Positions 8,127 to 16,207 of a stretch of DNA of 64,000 nt are shown here, piece after piece. A program made the position numbers and the translations under genes. Source of the stretch: Falsiroseomonas frigidaquae (GTDB lineage: Bacteria > Pseudomonadota > Alphaproteobacteria > Acetobacterales > Acetobacteraceae). A model generated the notes under the pieces. That model did not search any database and had not been told where the DNA came from. It saw only the letters and a list, made by a program, of their open reading frames with translations. Every line of letters starts with the position of its first letter. The first letter of the stretch is position 1. The stretch covers positions 310,001 through 374,000 of the forward strand of contig NZ_JAAVTX010000001.1 in the NCBI RefSeq assembly GCF_012163145.1. The letters are read 5' to 3'.

Positions 8127-8654
8127 ATGTCGGGATGCAACAAGGTAACCGAGGCGGGCCGCCGCTTTTTCCTCGGACGAAGCGCGATTGCCGCGGCCGG
8201 TGCCGCCGCCGTGGCGACGGCGCCCGCGGCCCCCGCCAAGGCGGCGCCGGCGCTGGCCCAGGTCACCTATCCCCGCGCCAGGCTCGCCAATCTGCGCGAC
8301 CTGAAGCTCAACGAGCCGGTGAACATCGCCTATCCGGATGCGGACAGCCCCGGCGTGCTCATCAAGCTGGGCGCGCGGGTGGAGGGCGGCATCGGGCCGG
8401 ATGGCGATGTGGTCGCCTATTCCACGCTCTGCCCGCACAAGGGCTACCCGATGTTCTACCGGACCGATGACCGGACGCTGAACTGCCCCGGCCATTACAG
8501 CCGCTTCGACTGCGAGAAGGGCGGGCTGCAGGTCTGGGGCCATGCGACCCAGAACCTCGCCCAGTTCCGCCTCAGCATCGACGGCGACGGCGACATCCAG
8601 GCGGAGGGCGTGGATGAGCTGATCTACGGCCGCCATTCCAACGTGCTCGGCTGA
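8127..8654 (+). CDS. aioB: Arsenite oxidase small (Rieske) subunit
   Basis: This 175-residue Rieske [2Fe-2S] subunit of periplasmic arsenite oxidase takes electrons from the molybdenum subunit. The N-terminus has a twin-arginine signal (GRRFFLGRSA, residues 11-20) that would export the folded AioBA complex. Cluster ligands are C102/H104 (CPH) and C120/H123 (CPGH). The two positions that form the Rieske disulphide in Alcaligenes-type enzymes are Y107 and G122 here, so no disulphide can form, as in the Rhizobium NT-26 type. AAGGGAGG lies six bases before the ATG, and aioA follows after 13 bp. Confidence 0.95.
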   Translation: MSGCNKVTEAGRRFFLGRSAIAAAGAAAVATAPAAPAKAAPALAQVTYPRARLANLRDLKLNEPVNIAYPDADSPGVLIKLGARVEGGIGPDGDVVAYSTLCPHKGYPMFYRTDDRTLNCPGHYSRFDCEKGGLQVWGHATQNLAQFRLSIDGDGDIQAEGVDELIYGRHSNVLG

Positions 8655-8667
8655 GGGAGGATCGGAC

Positions 8668-11292
8668 ATGGCCTACAAGCGCAATATCGACCGCCTGCCG
8701 ATCCCGCCGCGCGATGCGCGGGTGAACAACGTGACCTGCCACTTCTGCATCGTGGGCTGCGGCTACAAGGCCTACACTTGGCCTATGAACCGGCAGGGCG
8801 GCCCGGCGCCGGGCGAGAACGCCTTCGGCGTGGATCTGCGCGGCCAGCAATACGCCGACAGCACCGGCTGGGTCGCGCCCTCGATGTACAACATCGTCAA
8901 GCAGGATGGCCGCGACGTCCAGATCGTCATCAAGCCGGACCATGAATGCGTCGTGAACTCCGGCCTCGGCTCCATCCGCGGCGCCCGCATGGCGGAGGTT
9001 TCCTATTCGACCGTCACCGGCACGCAGCAGGCACGGCTGACCGATCCCCTCGTCTGGCGCTACGGCACCATGTCGCCGACCTCCTGGGAGGACAGCCTGG
9101 CGCTGGTCGCGGAGGTGACGAGGCGCGTGGTCGAGGAGCAGGGCGAGGATGGCCTCATCGTCTCCGCCTACGACCATGGCGGCGCCGGCGGCGGCTACGA
9201 GAACACCTGGGCCACCGGCAAGCTCTACTTCGAGAGCATGAAGGTGAAGAACATCCGCATCCACAACCGCCCCGCCTACAATTCGGAAGTCCATGGCTCC
9301 CGCGACATGGGCGTGGGTGAGCTGAACAACTGCTACGAGGATGCGGAGCTCGCCGACACCATCTTCGTCGCCGGCGCCAATAGCCTGGAGACGCAGACCA
9401 ACTATTTCCTGAACCACTGGGTGCCGAACCTGCGCGGCAGCAGCCTCGGCAAGAAGCGGCAGGAACTGCCGAACGAGCCGCATGCGCCGGCGCGCATCAT
9501 CGTCGTGGACCCGCGGCGCACCGTCACCATCGCCGCCTGCGAGGCCGAGGCGGGCCGCGAGAACGTGCTGCACCTGCAGATCAACAGCGGCACCGACCTC
9601 ATCCTGTTCAATGCGCTGTTCACCGAGATCGCCGCGCGCGGCTGGCTGGACCGCCCCTTCATCGAGGCGAGCACCAGCGGCTTCGATGCGGCGGTGGCGG
9701 GCAATCGCACCACCGTGGAGGAAGCGGCACGCGTCACCGGCCTTTCGGAAGCCGATATCCGCAGGGCCGCGTCCTGGATCGCGGAGCCGAAGCAGGGCGG
9801 TGCGCGGCGCCGGACGATGTTCGCCTATGAGAAGGGCATCATCTGGGGCAACGACAACTACCGGACCAACCAGGCGCTGGTGAACATGGCGCTGGCCACC
9901 GGCAATATCGGGCGCCCGGGTGGCGGCTGCGTGCGGCTCGGCGGCCACCAGGAAGGCTATTCGCGCCCCTCCGATGCCCATGTCGGCAAGCCCGCCGCCT
10001 ATGTCGACCAGCTGCTGATCCAGGGCCGCGGCGGCATCCACCACGTCTGGGGCTGCGACCACTTCAAGACCACGCTGAATGCCAGCGAGTTCAAGCGCAG
10101 CTACCAGCGCCGCACCAACATGGTGAAGGAAGCCATGGACGGCGTCGCCGCCGGTGACCGCCCGGCGCAGGTCGAGGCCATCATGCGCGCCATCCGCGCC
10201 GGCGGGCTCTTCACGGTGAATGTGGACATCGTGCCGACGCAGATCGGCACCTGCGCCCATGTGGTGCTGCCCGCCGCCACATCCGGCGAGATGAACCTGA
10301 CCTCGATGAACGGCGAGCGCCGCATGCGCCTGACCGAGCGCTACATGGACCCGCCGGGCCGCGCGCTGCCCGACTGCCTGATCGCGGCGCGCCTGGCGCA
10401 GGCGCTGGAGCGGACCTGGCGGGATGCGGGCAAGGCGGAGATCGCCGACCGCTTTCGCGGCTATGACTGGCAGACCGAGGAGGACGCCTTCAACGACGGC
10501 TACCGCCGGCACGAGAAGGGCGGTGAATTCGTCACCTATGCCCGGCTGCGCGCCATGGGCACCAACGGCTTCCAGGAACCGGCCGTGGGCCTCGCGGGCA
10601 CCGGGCCCGTGACCTCCGGCACCACCACCGGCGCGACGCCGGGCATGGTGGTCCAGGGCCCGGCGATCGAGGGTGCGCGCGGCAGGGAGCCGGTCCAGCA
10701 GGCGGGGCCGGGCACCGGTCCTTCCGCCGCGGCCGCGCCGCCGCCGGCGGGCGAGCAGGCCATCCTCGGCACCAAGCGGCTTTATGCGGATGGCAAGTTC
10801 AACCGGCCGGATGGCCGCGCGACCTTCACCACCACCGCCTGGCGCGGGCTGCAGGCCGAGGGCAAGCAGGCGGAGAAGGACGGCCACCGCTTCCTGATCA
10901 ACAACGGCCGCGCCAACCATGTCTGGCAGTCCGCCTATCTCGACCAGCACAACGACTTCGTGCGCGACCGCTTCCCCTATCCGTATATCGAGATGAACCC
11001 GGCCGACATGCAGGAGATGGGGCTCAACCCGGGCGACCTGGTGGAGATCTTCAACGGCAACGGCGCCACCCAGGCCGTCGCCTGGCCCGAGACGCAGGTC
11101 CGGCGGAACGAGACCTTCATGCTGTTCGGCTACCCGACCGGCGTGCAGGGCAATGTCGTCAGCAAGGCGACCAACGAGCTGATCATCCCGAACTACAAGC
11201 AGAGCTGGGGCAATATCCGGAAGATCAGCGACGCACCGGCCGCCGTGCGCCACCTGTCCTGGAAGACGCAGGAATACCGGCAGCCGGGCTGA
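8668..11292 (+). CDS. aioA: Arsenite oxidase large (molybdopterin) subunit
   Basis: This 874-residue DMSO-reductase-family subunit oxidises arsenite to arsenate at a bis-MGD molybdenum site. The N-terminal [3Fe-4S] motif C24-x2-C27-x3-C31 (CHFCIVGC) is present, with the serine-containing NSGLGSIRGAR later, as in all AioA. Motifs such as YDHGGAGGGYENTW and HNRPAYNSEVHGSRDMG are very typical. A Gly/Thr/Pro/Ala-rich stretch at about residues 641-699 looks inserted compared with AioA of about 825-845 residues. It carries no signal of its own and would be exported with AioB. No cytochrome c gene follows. Confidence 0.96.
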   Translation: MAYKRNIDRLPIPPRDARVNNVTCHFCIVGCGYKAYTWPMNRQGGPAPGENAFGVDLRGQQYADSTGWVAPSMYNIVKQDGRDVQIVIKPDHECVVNSGLGSIRGARMAEVSYSTVTGTQQARLTDPLVWRYGTMSPTSWEDSLALVAEVTRRVVEEQGEDGLIVSAYDHGGAGGGYENTWATGKLYFESMKVKNIRIHNRPAYNSEVHGSRDMGVGELNNCYEDAELADTIFVAGANSLETQTNYFLNHWVPNLRGSSLGKKRQELPNEPHAPARIIVVDPRRTVTIAACEAEAGRENVLHLQINSGTDLILFNALFTEIAARGWLDRPFIEASTSGFDAAVAGNRTTVEEAARVTGLSEADIRRAASWIAEPKQGGARRRTMFAYEKGIIWGNDNYRTNQALVNMALATGNIGRPGGGCVRLGGHQEGYSRPSDAHVGKPAAYVDQLLIQGRGGIHHVWGCDHFKTTLNASEFKRSYQRRTNMVKEAMDGVAAGDRPAQVEAIMRAIRAGGLFTVNVDIVPTQIGTCAHVVLPAATSGEMNLTSMNGERRMRLTERYMDPPGRALPDCLIAARLAQALERTWRDAGKAEIADRFRGYDWQTEEDAFNDGYRRHEKGGEFVTYARLRAMGTNGFQEPAVGLAGTGPVTSGTTTGATPGMVVQGPAIEGARGREPVQQAGPGTGPSAAAAPPPAGEQAILGTKRLYADGKFNRPDGRATFTTTAWRGLQAEGKQAEKDGHRFLINNGRANHVWQSAYLDQHNDFVRDRFPYPYIEMNPADMQEMGLNPGDLVEIFNGNGATQAVAWPETQVRRNETFMLFGYPTGVQGNVVSKATNELIIPNYKQSWGNIRKISDAPAAVRHLSWKTQEYRQPG

Positions 11293-11300
11293 GCCCATTC

Positions 11301-11327
11301 GGCGGCGTGTCCCGCAGGCACGCCGCC
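11301..11327 (+). terminator. Hairpin after aioA
   Basis: GGCGGCGTG (11301-11309) pairs perfectly with CACGCCGCC (11319-11327) across a nine-base loop, nine bases after the aioA stop. No T-run follows, so it could be a weak terminator or an mRNA-stabilising stem. Confidence 0.45.
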
Positions 11328-11446
11328 TGCTGCCGCGCGACGTCCGGCCGCTGCGCCGGCTGGCAACCGCCGGCGTTGCGTCGCGGCCTTGCCCTTCGCC
11401 ACCCGCGCGCTCACCTAACGCTGCTGGAATGGCAGGAGCCTGACGC

Positions 11447-12328
11447 ATGAGCGATGCCCCGGACTACACGCCCCCGAAGATCTGGACCTGGAACAAGGCC
11501 AATGGCGGCCGCTTCGCCAACATCAACCGCCCCGTCGCCGGCCCGACGCATGACAAGGAACTGCCCGTCGGCAAGCACCCGCTGCAGCTCTACTCGCTGG
11601 CCACGCCGAACGGCGTGAAGGTGACTGTGATGCTGGAGGAGCTGCTGGCGGCGGGCCACAAGGGCGCCGAATACGATGCCTGGCTGATCCGCATTGGCGA
11701 GGGTGACCAGTTCGGCAGCGGCTTCGTCGGCGTCAACCCGAACTCCAAGATCCCGGCGCTGCTGGACCGCAGCGGCCCGGCGCCGATCCGCGTCTTCGAA
11801 TCCGGCGCCATCCTGGTGCACCTGGCCGAGAAGTTCGGCGCCTTCCTGCCGAAGGACCCGGCGCCGCGCGCCGAATGCCTGTCCTGGCTGTTCTGGCAGA
11901 TGGGCAGCGCGCCCTATCTCGGCGGCGGCTTCGGGCATTTCTACGCCTATGCGCCGTCCAAGATGGAATACCCGATCGACCGCTTCTCCATGGAGGTGAA
12001 GCGCCAGCTGGATGTGCTGGACCGCCGCCTGGCCGAGAGCGAGTTCCTGGCCGGCCCGGACTATACCATCGCCGATATCGCCGTCTGGCCCTGGTATGGC
12101 GGGCTGCAGAATGGCTGGCTCTACGGCGCGGCAGCGGAATTCCTGCAGGTGGAGGAGTACAAGAACCTGCGTCGCTGGAACGACAGCATCGGCGCCCGCC
12201 CGGCGGTGCAGCGCGGCCGCATGGTCAACCGCGTCAGCGGCGTGCCCTCCAGCCAGCTGCATGAACGCCACGATGCCAGCGACTTCGAGACGAAGACGCA
12301 GGACAAGCTGGCGCCGGCGGCCGAGTGA
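11447..12328 (+). CDS. YghU-like glutathione S-transferase / disulphide-bond oxidoreductase
   Basis: This 293-residue cytosolic protein has an N-terminal thioredoxin-like domain and a C-terminal helical GST domain. Family features include the YghU-type leader before HPLQLYSLATPNGVKV, the glutathione-binding NPNSKIPAL and VFESGAILVHLAEKF, and C-terminal DYTIADIAVWPWYG. YghU proteins reduce small disulphides and peroxides with two glutathiones. GGCAGGAG precedes the ATG. It lies 154 bp after aioA on the same strand and may be arsenic-associated or simply adjacent. It is not a Cys-type arsenate reductase. Confidence 0.88.
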   Translation: MSDAPDYTPPKIWTWNKANGGRFANINRPVAGPTHDKELPVGKHPLQLYSLATPNGVKVTVMLEELLAAGHKGAEYDAWLIRIGEGDQFGSGFVGVNPNSKIPALLDRSGPAPIRVFESGAILVHLAEKFGAFLPKDPAPRAECLSWLFWQMGSAPYLGGGFGHFYAYAPSKMEYPIDRFSMEVKRQLDVLDRRLAESEFLAGPDYTIADIAVWPWYGGLQNGWLYGAAAEFLQVEEYKNLRRWNDSIGARPAVQRGRMVNRVSGVPSSQLHERHDASDFETKTQDKLAPAAE

Positions 12329-12329
12329 C

Positions 12330-13049
12330 CTATTCGGCGTAGATCATCTTCCGCGTCATCCCGCCATCGGTGACGAATTCGGCGCCGGTGACGAAGCCGC
12401 TCTCCGGCCCGACCAGCCAGGCCACCAGGGCCGCCACATCCTCCACCCGGCCGACACGCCCGGCCGGGTGCTGGGCATGGTCCTCCGGCCGCAGGGGGTC
12501 GCCCCCAGGGTCGGGCCGCGTGTCGATCCAGCCGGGGCTGACGGTATTGGCCCGCACATCCGGCCCCAGGCTCACCGCCAGCGCATGGGTCAGCGCCAGC
12601 AGCCCGCCCTTGGATGCCGCATAGCTTTCCGTATCCGGCTCCGACTGATGCGCGCGGGTGGAGGCCATGGTTACCAAGGAACCGCGCGCCGCGCGCAGCA
12701 TCGCCTCCGCCGCGCGCACCAGCAGGAAGGTTGCGGTCAGGTTGGTGGCGAGCACGGCAGACCATTCGGCCAGGCTGAGCTGCCCGACCGGCTTGCGGAT
12801 CATGAAGCCGGCATTGGAGACCAGCGCATCCAGCCGGCCCTCCTGCTGCGCGATGCCCTGCACCAGGGCGGCCACCGCCGCCTCATCCGACACATCCGCC
12901 TGCACGAAGCGAACGGGCAGGTCCGGCGCCGGGCCGTCGCGGTCGGCGGCGACCACCGCCCAGCCATCGGCCGCCAGCCGCGCCGCAACCGCCAGGCCGA
13001 TGCCGCGCGCCGCGCCGGTCACCAGCGCCACCTTTCTCGAAGCCGTCAT
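12330..13049 (-). CDS. SDR-family oxidoreductase
   Basis: This 239-residue classical short-chain dehydrogenase has the NAD(P) motif TGAARGIG (about residues 12-19) and NAG (SNAGF). The catalytic serine lies in the SLVTMAST region, YAASK supplies Tyr and Lys, and SPGWIDT follows. CAGGAGGATC precedes the ATG at 13049, preferred over an in-frame start eight codons earlier. Its 3' end abuts the glutathione transferase tail to tail with one base between them. Substrate cannot be told from sequence. The regulator gene 44 bp upstream on the same strand may control it. Confidence 0.85.
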   Translation of the reverse strand: MTASRKVALVTGAARGIGLAVAARLAADGWAVVAADRDGPAPDLPVRFVQADVSDEAAVAALVQGIAQQEGRLDALVSNAGFMIRKPVGQLSLAEWSAVLATNLTATFLLVRAAEAMLRAARGSLVTMASTRAHQSEPDTESYAASKGGLLALTHALAVSLGPDVRANTVSPGWIDTRPDPGGDPLRPEDHAQHPAGRVGRVEDVAALVAWLVGPESGFVTGAEFVTDGGMTRKMIYAE

Positions 13050-13093
13050 CGGGGGATCCTCCTGCCACTGCAACGGGCAGGCCCTTTCGCGGT

Positions 13094-13408
13094 TCAGTTG
13101 GCTTTCGGCGCGCAGTACAGGCGGTACAGCGTCTCCAGCACCGCCTCCACCTCCGGGCTCGCCAGCCGGTAATGGATGGTCTGGCCCTCGCGCCGCGTCT
13201 CCACCAGCCGCAGGTCGCGCATCCGCGCCAGGTGCTGCGACAGCGCGGTGGGGGACAGCCCGACCAGCGCGGCAAGCTGGCCGACGGATTTCTCACCCTC
13301 GACCAGGTGGCACAGCGCCATCAGCCGCTTACCATGCGCCAGGGCGCCGAGCAGCCGGGCCGCCTCCTCCGCCTTGGCCTGCAGGGTCTGCAGCGCGTCC
13401 TCGGACAT
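13094..13408 (-). CDS. ArsR-family regulator, BigR/SqrR-like
   Basis: This 104-residue winged-helix repressor has a recognition helix in LSPTALSQHLARMRDLRLV and the wing in TRREGQTIHYRL. It lacks the arsenic-binding CVC motif of ArsR. It does have two cysteines 66 residues apart, C33 (ALCHLVEGE) and C99 (LYRLYC). That is the spacing and context of the dithiol pair in SqrR/BigR sensors of persulphides and oxidants. The start is taken as ATG 13408; ATG 13426 in frame is possible. It is the first gene of a likely two-gene unit with the SDR. Confidence 0.8.
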   Translation of the reverse strand: MSEDALQTLQAKAEEAARLLGALAHGKRLMALCHLVEGEKSVGQLAALVGLSPTALSQHLARMRDLRLVETRREGQTIHYRLASPEVEAVLETLYRLYCAPKAN

Positions 13409-13445
13409 CGCCGGGGTCACCGGCATCGGCTGCGGTGCCGCCCGT

Positions 13446-14036
13446 TCAGCCGGCACGCAGCCGCTCCGGGATCGGCAGGCCGAGGCGCAGCGGCACCGGC
13501 CACAATTCCCGCAGCGTCCGCATGATGCGGAAGCCGGCCTCGACATAGTTCGGCAGCGCGCGCGGGTGGTCGGCGGTGCAGGTGTTCACCGTCAGCAGGC
13601 GGGGGCTTTCCGCCCAGGCGCTGTCGATGGCGTGGCGCAGCAGGGCGCGGCCGGCGCCGCGGCCGATGGCATGCGGCATCAGGCCGAAATAGGCCAGGTT
13701 GGTGCCGTGTTCGGCGCCGCGCCGTTCCAGTTCATAGAAGCCCGCCGGCTCCCCGCCCTGGTAAAGCACATGGATGGAGATCTCGGGCCGGGCCAGCAGC
13801 GCCGCGATCTCCGCATCCGGCACGGTCCGGCGCAGCCACCAGACATAGTCGCGGCCGACCGTGTCATACAGGTAGCGGTAGAAGGGCACGGAACAGCGCG
13901 CCAGCCGCACCACGCTGCATCCCGGGGGAAAATCAGGCTGCGTGCCGGTGGGCGGCGCATCCATGCGGAGGAAGGTGACATCCACCTCGATCCGCTGCAC
14001 CGGTTCACGGATGCCGGTGCGCGCCGCCGTCGCCAT
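13446..14036 (-). CDS. GNAT-family N-acetyltransferase
   Basis: This 196-residue acetyltransferase shows the acetyl-CoA region [21 protein letters not shown], which contains the RGxGRA pyrophosphate loop. Motif B follows around [20 protein letters not shown]. The long N-terminal half resembles other alphaproteobacterial GNAT proteins of this size. It ends 37 bases before the BigR-like start and begins three bases from the rpoD stop, all on the minus strand. It may be read from rpoD transcripts. The acceptor is unknown. Confidence 0.8.
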   Translation of the reverse strand: MATAARTGIREPVQRIEVDVTFLRMDAPPTGTQPDFPPGCSVVRLARCSVPFYRYLYDTVGRDYVWWLRRTVPDAEIAALLARPEISIHVLYQGGEPAGFYELERRGAEHGTNLAYFGLMPHAIGRGAGRALLRHAIDSAWAESPRLLTVNTCTADHPRALPNYVEAGFRIMRTLRELWPVPLRLGLPIPERLRAG

Positions 14037-14039
14037 GGG

Positions 14040-15962
14040 TCAATTATCCAGGAAGCTGCGCAGCTTGCGGCTGCGGCTGGGGTGTTTCAGCTTGCGCAGC
14101 GCCTTCGCCTCGATCTGGCGGATGCGCTCGCGGGTGACGTTGAACTGCTGGCCGACTTCCTCCAGCGTGTGGTCGGTATTCATGCCGATGCCGAAGCGCA
14201 TCCGCAGCACCCGTTCCTCGCGCGGCGTCAGGCTGGACAGCACGCGCGTGGTGGCCTCGCGCAGGTTGGACTGGATCGCGGCATCCAGCGGGATGATGGC
14301 GTTCTTGTCCTCGATGAAATCGCCGAGGTGGCTGTCCTCCTCGTCGCCGATCGGCGTCTCGAGCGAGATCGGCTCCTTCGCAATCTTCAGGACCTTGCGG
14401 ACCTTCTCCAGCGGCATGCCGAGCTTCTCGGCCAGCTCCTCCGGCGTCGGTTCGCGGCCGATCTCGTGCAGCATCTGGCGGGACGTGCGGACCAGCTTGT
14501 TGATCGTCTCGATCATATGGACCGGGATGCGGATGGTCCGCGCCTGGTCGGCGATGGAGCGCGTGATGGCCTGCCGGATCCACCAGGTGGCATAGGTGGA
14601 GAACTTGTAGCCGCGGCGGTACTCGAACTTATCGACCGCCTTCATCAGGCCGATATTGCCCTCCTGGATCAGGTCCAGGAATTGCAGGCCGCGATTGGTG
14701 TATTTCTTGGCGATGGAGATGACGAGGCGGAGGTTGGCCTCGATCATCTCCTTCTTCGCCTGCGTCATGTCCCGCTCGCCGCGCGAGACGGTCTGGTAGA
14801 CGCGCCGGAAATCCGGCACCGGCAGGCCGGTATCGGCGGCCACCCGCGCGATCTCGGCGCGGATCGCCTCGGCATCGTCCTTGGACCGCGCGACGAAGGT
14901 CTTCCAGCCGCGCGTCTGCAGCTTGCTGATGCGCTCGAACCAGCCCGGATCCAGCTCGCTGCCGCGCCACTGTTCGAGGAATTCCTCGCGCTTGACCTTC
15001 TGGGCCTCGGCGAGCCTGAGAACCTGGCCTTCAAGCGTGGTCTGGCGGCGGTTCAGGCCCTTGAGCTGGTCGACCAGCTCCTCGATCCGGTTGTTGTGGA
15101 GATGCACCTTCTCCACCAGCGCCACCAGCTCCTGGCGCTGCTTCTCATAGGTCTTCTCGGAGCGCTGGGAATTCTCGCCGCCCGAGGTATAGGCATCCAT
15201 CCGCTTGGACGACAGCTTCTGCAGCTTGCCGAACAGGCTCTCGATCTGCTCGAAGGCGACCAGGGCTTCCGGCTTCAGCTTTTCCTCAAGTGCGGAGAGC
15301 GAAAGGCCAACGCCCTCGGCCGCCTCGTCGCCTTCCTCATATTCTTCCTCGGGCGGCGGCGTGCCCTCGGGCGTATTGGCGCCAGCGGTCGCCTCCAGGT
15401 CGATGACGTCCCGGAGAAGCATGCGGCCTTCCTTGACCGCCTCATGCCAGGCGACGATCGCCTTGAAGGTCAGCGGGCTCTCGCAGAGCCCGCCGATCAT
15501 CATGTCCCGCCCGGCCTCGATCCGCTTGGCAATGGCGATCTCGCCCTCGCGGGACAGCAGCTCGACGCTGCCCATCTCGCGCAGGTACATGCGGACCGGG
15601 TCGTCGGTGCGGCCGAGATTGGCCTCATCGACATTGCCGCCGCCTTCCTCCTCATCCTTCTCGTCGTCGTCGGATTTGGCGGCCGGCTTCTCGGCGCTGG
15701 CCTCGCCGTCTTCGCTCTCCTCGGATTCCACGACATTGATGCCGAGCTCATTGAGCGTCGCCATCGTGTCCTCGATCAACTCGGAGGACACCTGTTCGGA
15801 GGGCAGCGCGGCGTTCAGTTCATCATAGGTGACGTAGCCGCGTTCCTTGCCGCGGGCGATCAGCTTCTTGACCGCAGCCGTCAGGGTATCGAGCAGCACG
15901 CCTTCCACCGCCTCGTCGCGTCCTTCTGCCGTGTCGGCGCCATTCGCGGCCTTGCTCGCCAT
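14040..15962 (-). CDS. rpoD: RNA polymerase primary sigma factor (sigma-70)
   Basis: This 640-residue housekeeping sigma factor has region 1.1 at about 1-80, followed by an acidic linker (about 80-110, Glu/Asp/Lys-rich). Region 1.2 begins at [12 protein letters not shown]. After the large non-conserved insert come region 2 ([43 protein letters not shown]), region 3 and region 4, where the -35 helix is in [17 protein letters not shown]. It ends in the usual FLDN. It follows dnaG on the same strand, the classic macromolecular-synthesis order, with a repeat array between them. Confidence 0.98.
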   Translation of the reverse strand: MASKAANGADTAEGRDEAVEGVLLDTLTAAVKKLIARGKERGYVTYDELNAALPSEQVSSELIEDTMATLNELGINVVESEESEDGEASAEKPAAKSDDDEKDEEEGGGNVDEANLGRTDDPVRMYLREMGSVELLSREGEIAIAKRIEAGRDMMIGGLCESPLTFKAIVAWHEAVKEGRMLLRDVIDLEATAGANTPEGTPPPEEEYEEGDEAAEGVGLSLSALEEKLKPEALVAFEQIESLFGKLQKLSSKRMDAYTSGGENSQRSEKTYEKQRQELVALVEKVHLHNNRIEELVDQLKGLNRRQTTLEGQVLRLAEAQKVKREEFLEQWRGSELDPGWFERISKLQTRGWKTFVARSKDDAEAIRAEIARVAADTGLPVPDFRRVYQTVSRGERDMTQAKKEMIEANLRLVISIAKKYTNRGLQFLDLIQEGNIGLMKAVDKFEYRRGYKFSTYATWWIRQAITRSIADQARTIRIPVHMIETINKLVRTSRQMLHEIGREPTPEELAEKLGMPLEKVRKVLKIAKEPISLETPIGDEEDSHLGDFIEDKNAIIPLDAAIQSNLREATTRVLSSLTPREERVLRMRFGIGMNTDHTLEEVGQQFNVTRERIRQIEAKALRKLKHPSRSRKLRSFLDN

Positions 15963-16086
15963 GCCTTTTCCGCTCCGTCAACGGCGCCCTGGCAAGACCG
16001 GGCTTTTGCCCCGACCTGCCCGCGCGAATTCGCCCGTTCCTGCGCCACTACGCCCGCTCAGCGCCAACCCATGGCCCACCTTGCCC

Positions 16087-16207
16087 AGTGCAACCCACGG
16101 CGCGCCCGCCAGTGCAACCCAAGGCGCGCCCGCCCGTGCAATCCAAGGCGCGCCCGCCAGTGCAATCCATGACCTGCCCGCAAAGTGCAATCCATGGCCC
16201 TGCCCGC
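16087..16207. repeat. 24-bp tandem repeat between dnaG and rpoD
   Basis: About five head-to-tail copies of a 24-bp unit, reading roughly AGTGCAAYCCAWGGCGCGCC then CGCC, start at 16087, 16111, 16135, 16159 and about 16184. The first three are nearly identical and the last two are degenerate. The array fills the dnaG-rpoD gap immediately after the dnaG stop. It has no spacers, so it is not CRISPR. It may affect mRNA processing or rpoD expression. Confidence 0.85.

Noticed and set aside
8572-11448. Long open frame antisense to aioA (about 958 codons)
   Set aside because: It is a by-product of high GC and strong codon bias on the opposite strand. The forward strand encodes an unmistakable AioA, and the antisense translation is His/Ala/Gly-rich with no domain.
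13176-16172. Long open frame antisense to rpoD (about 998 codons)
   Set aside because: It lies opposite RpoD, the GNAT gene and the BigR-like gene, which are all clear. Its composition is that of a GC-driven shadow.
16087-16207. Possible CRISPR array
   Set aside because: The units are directly abutting with no unique spacers, and no cas gene is present. The same applies to 49261-49352.
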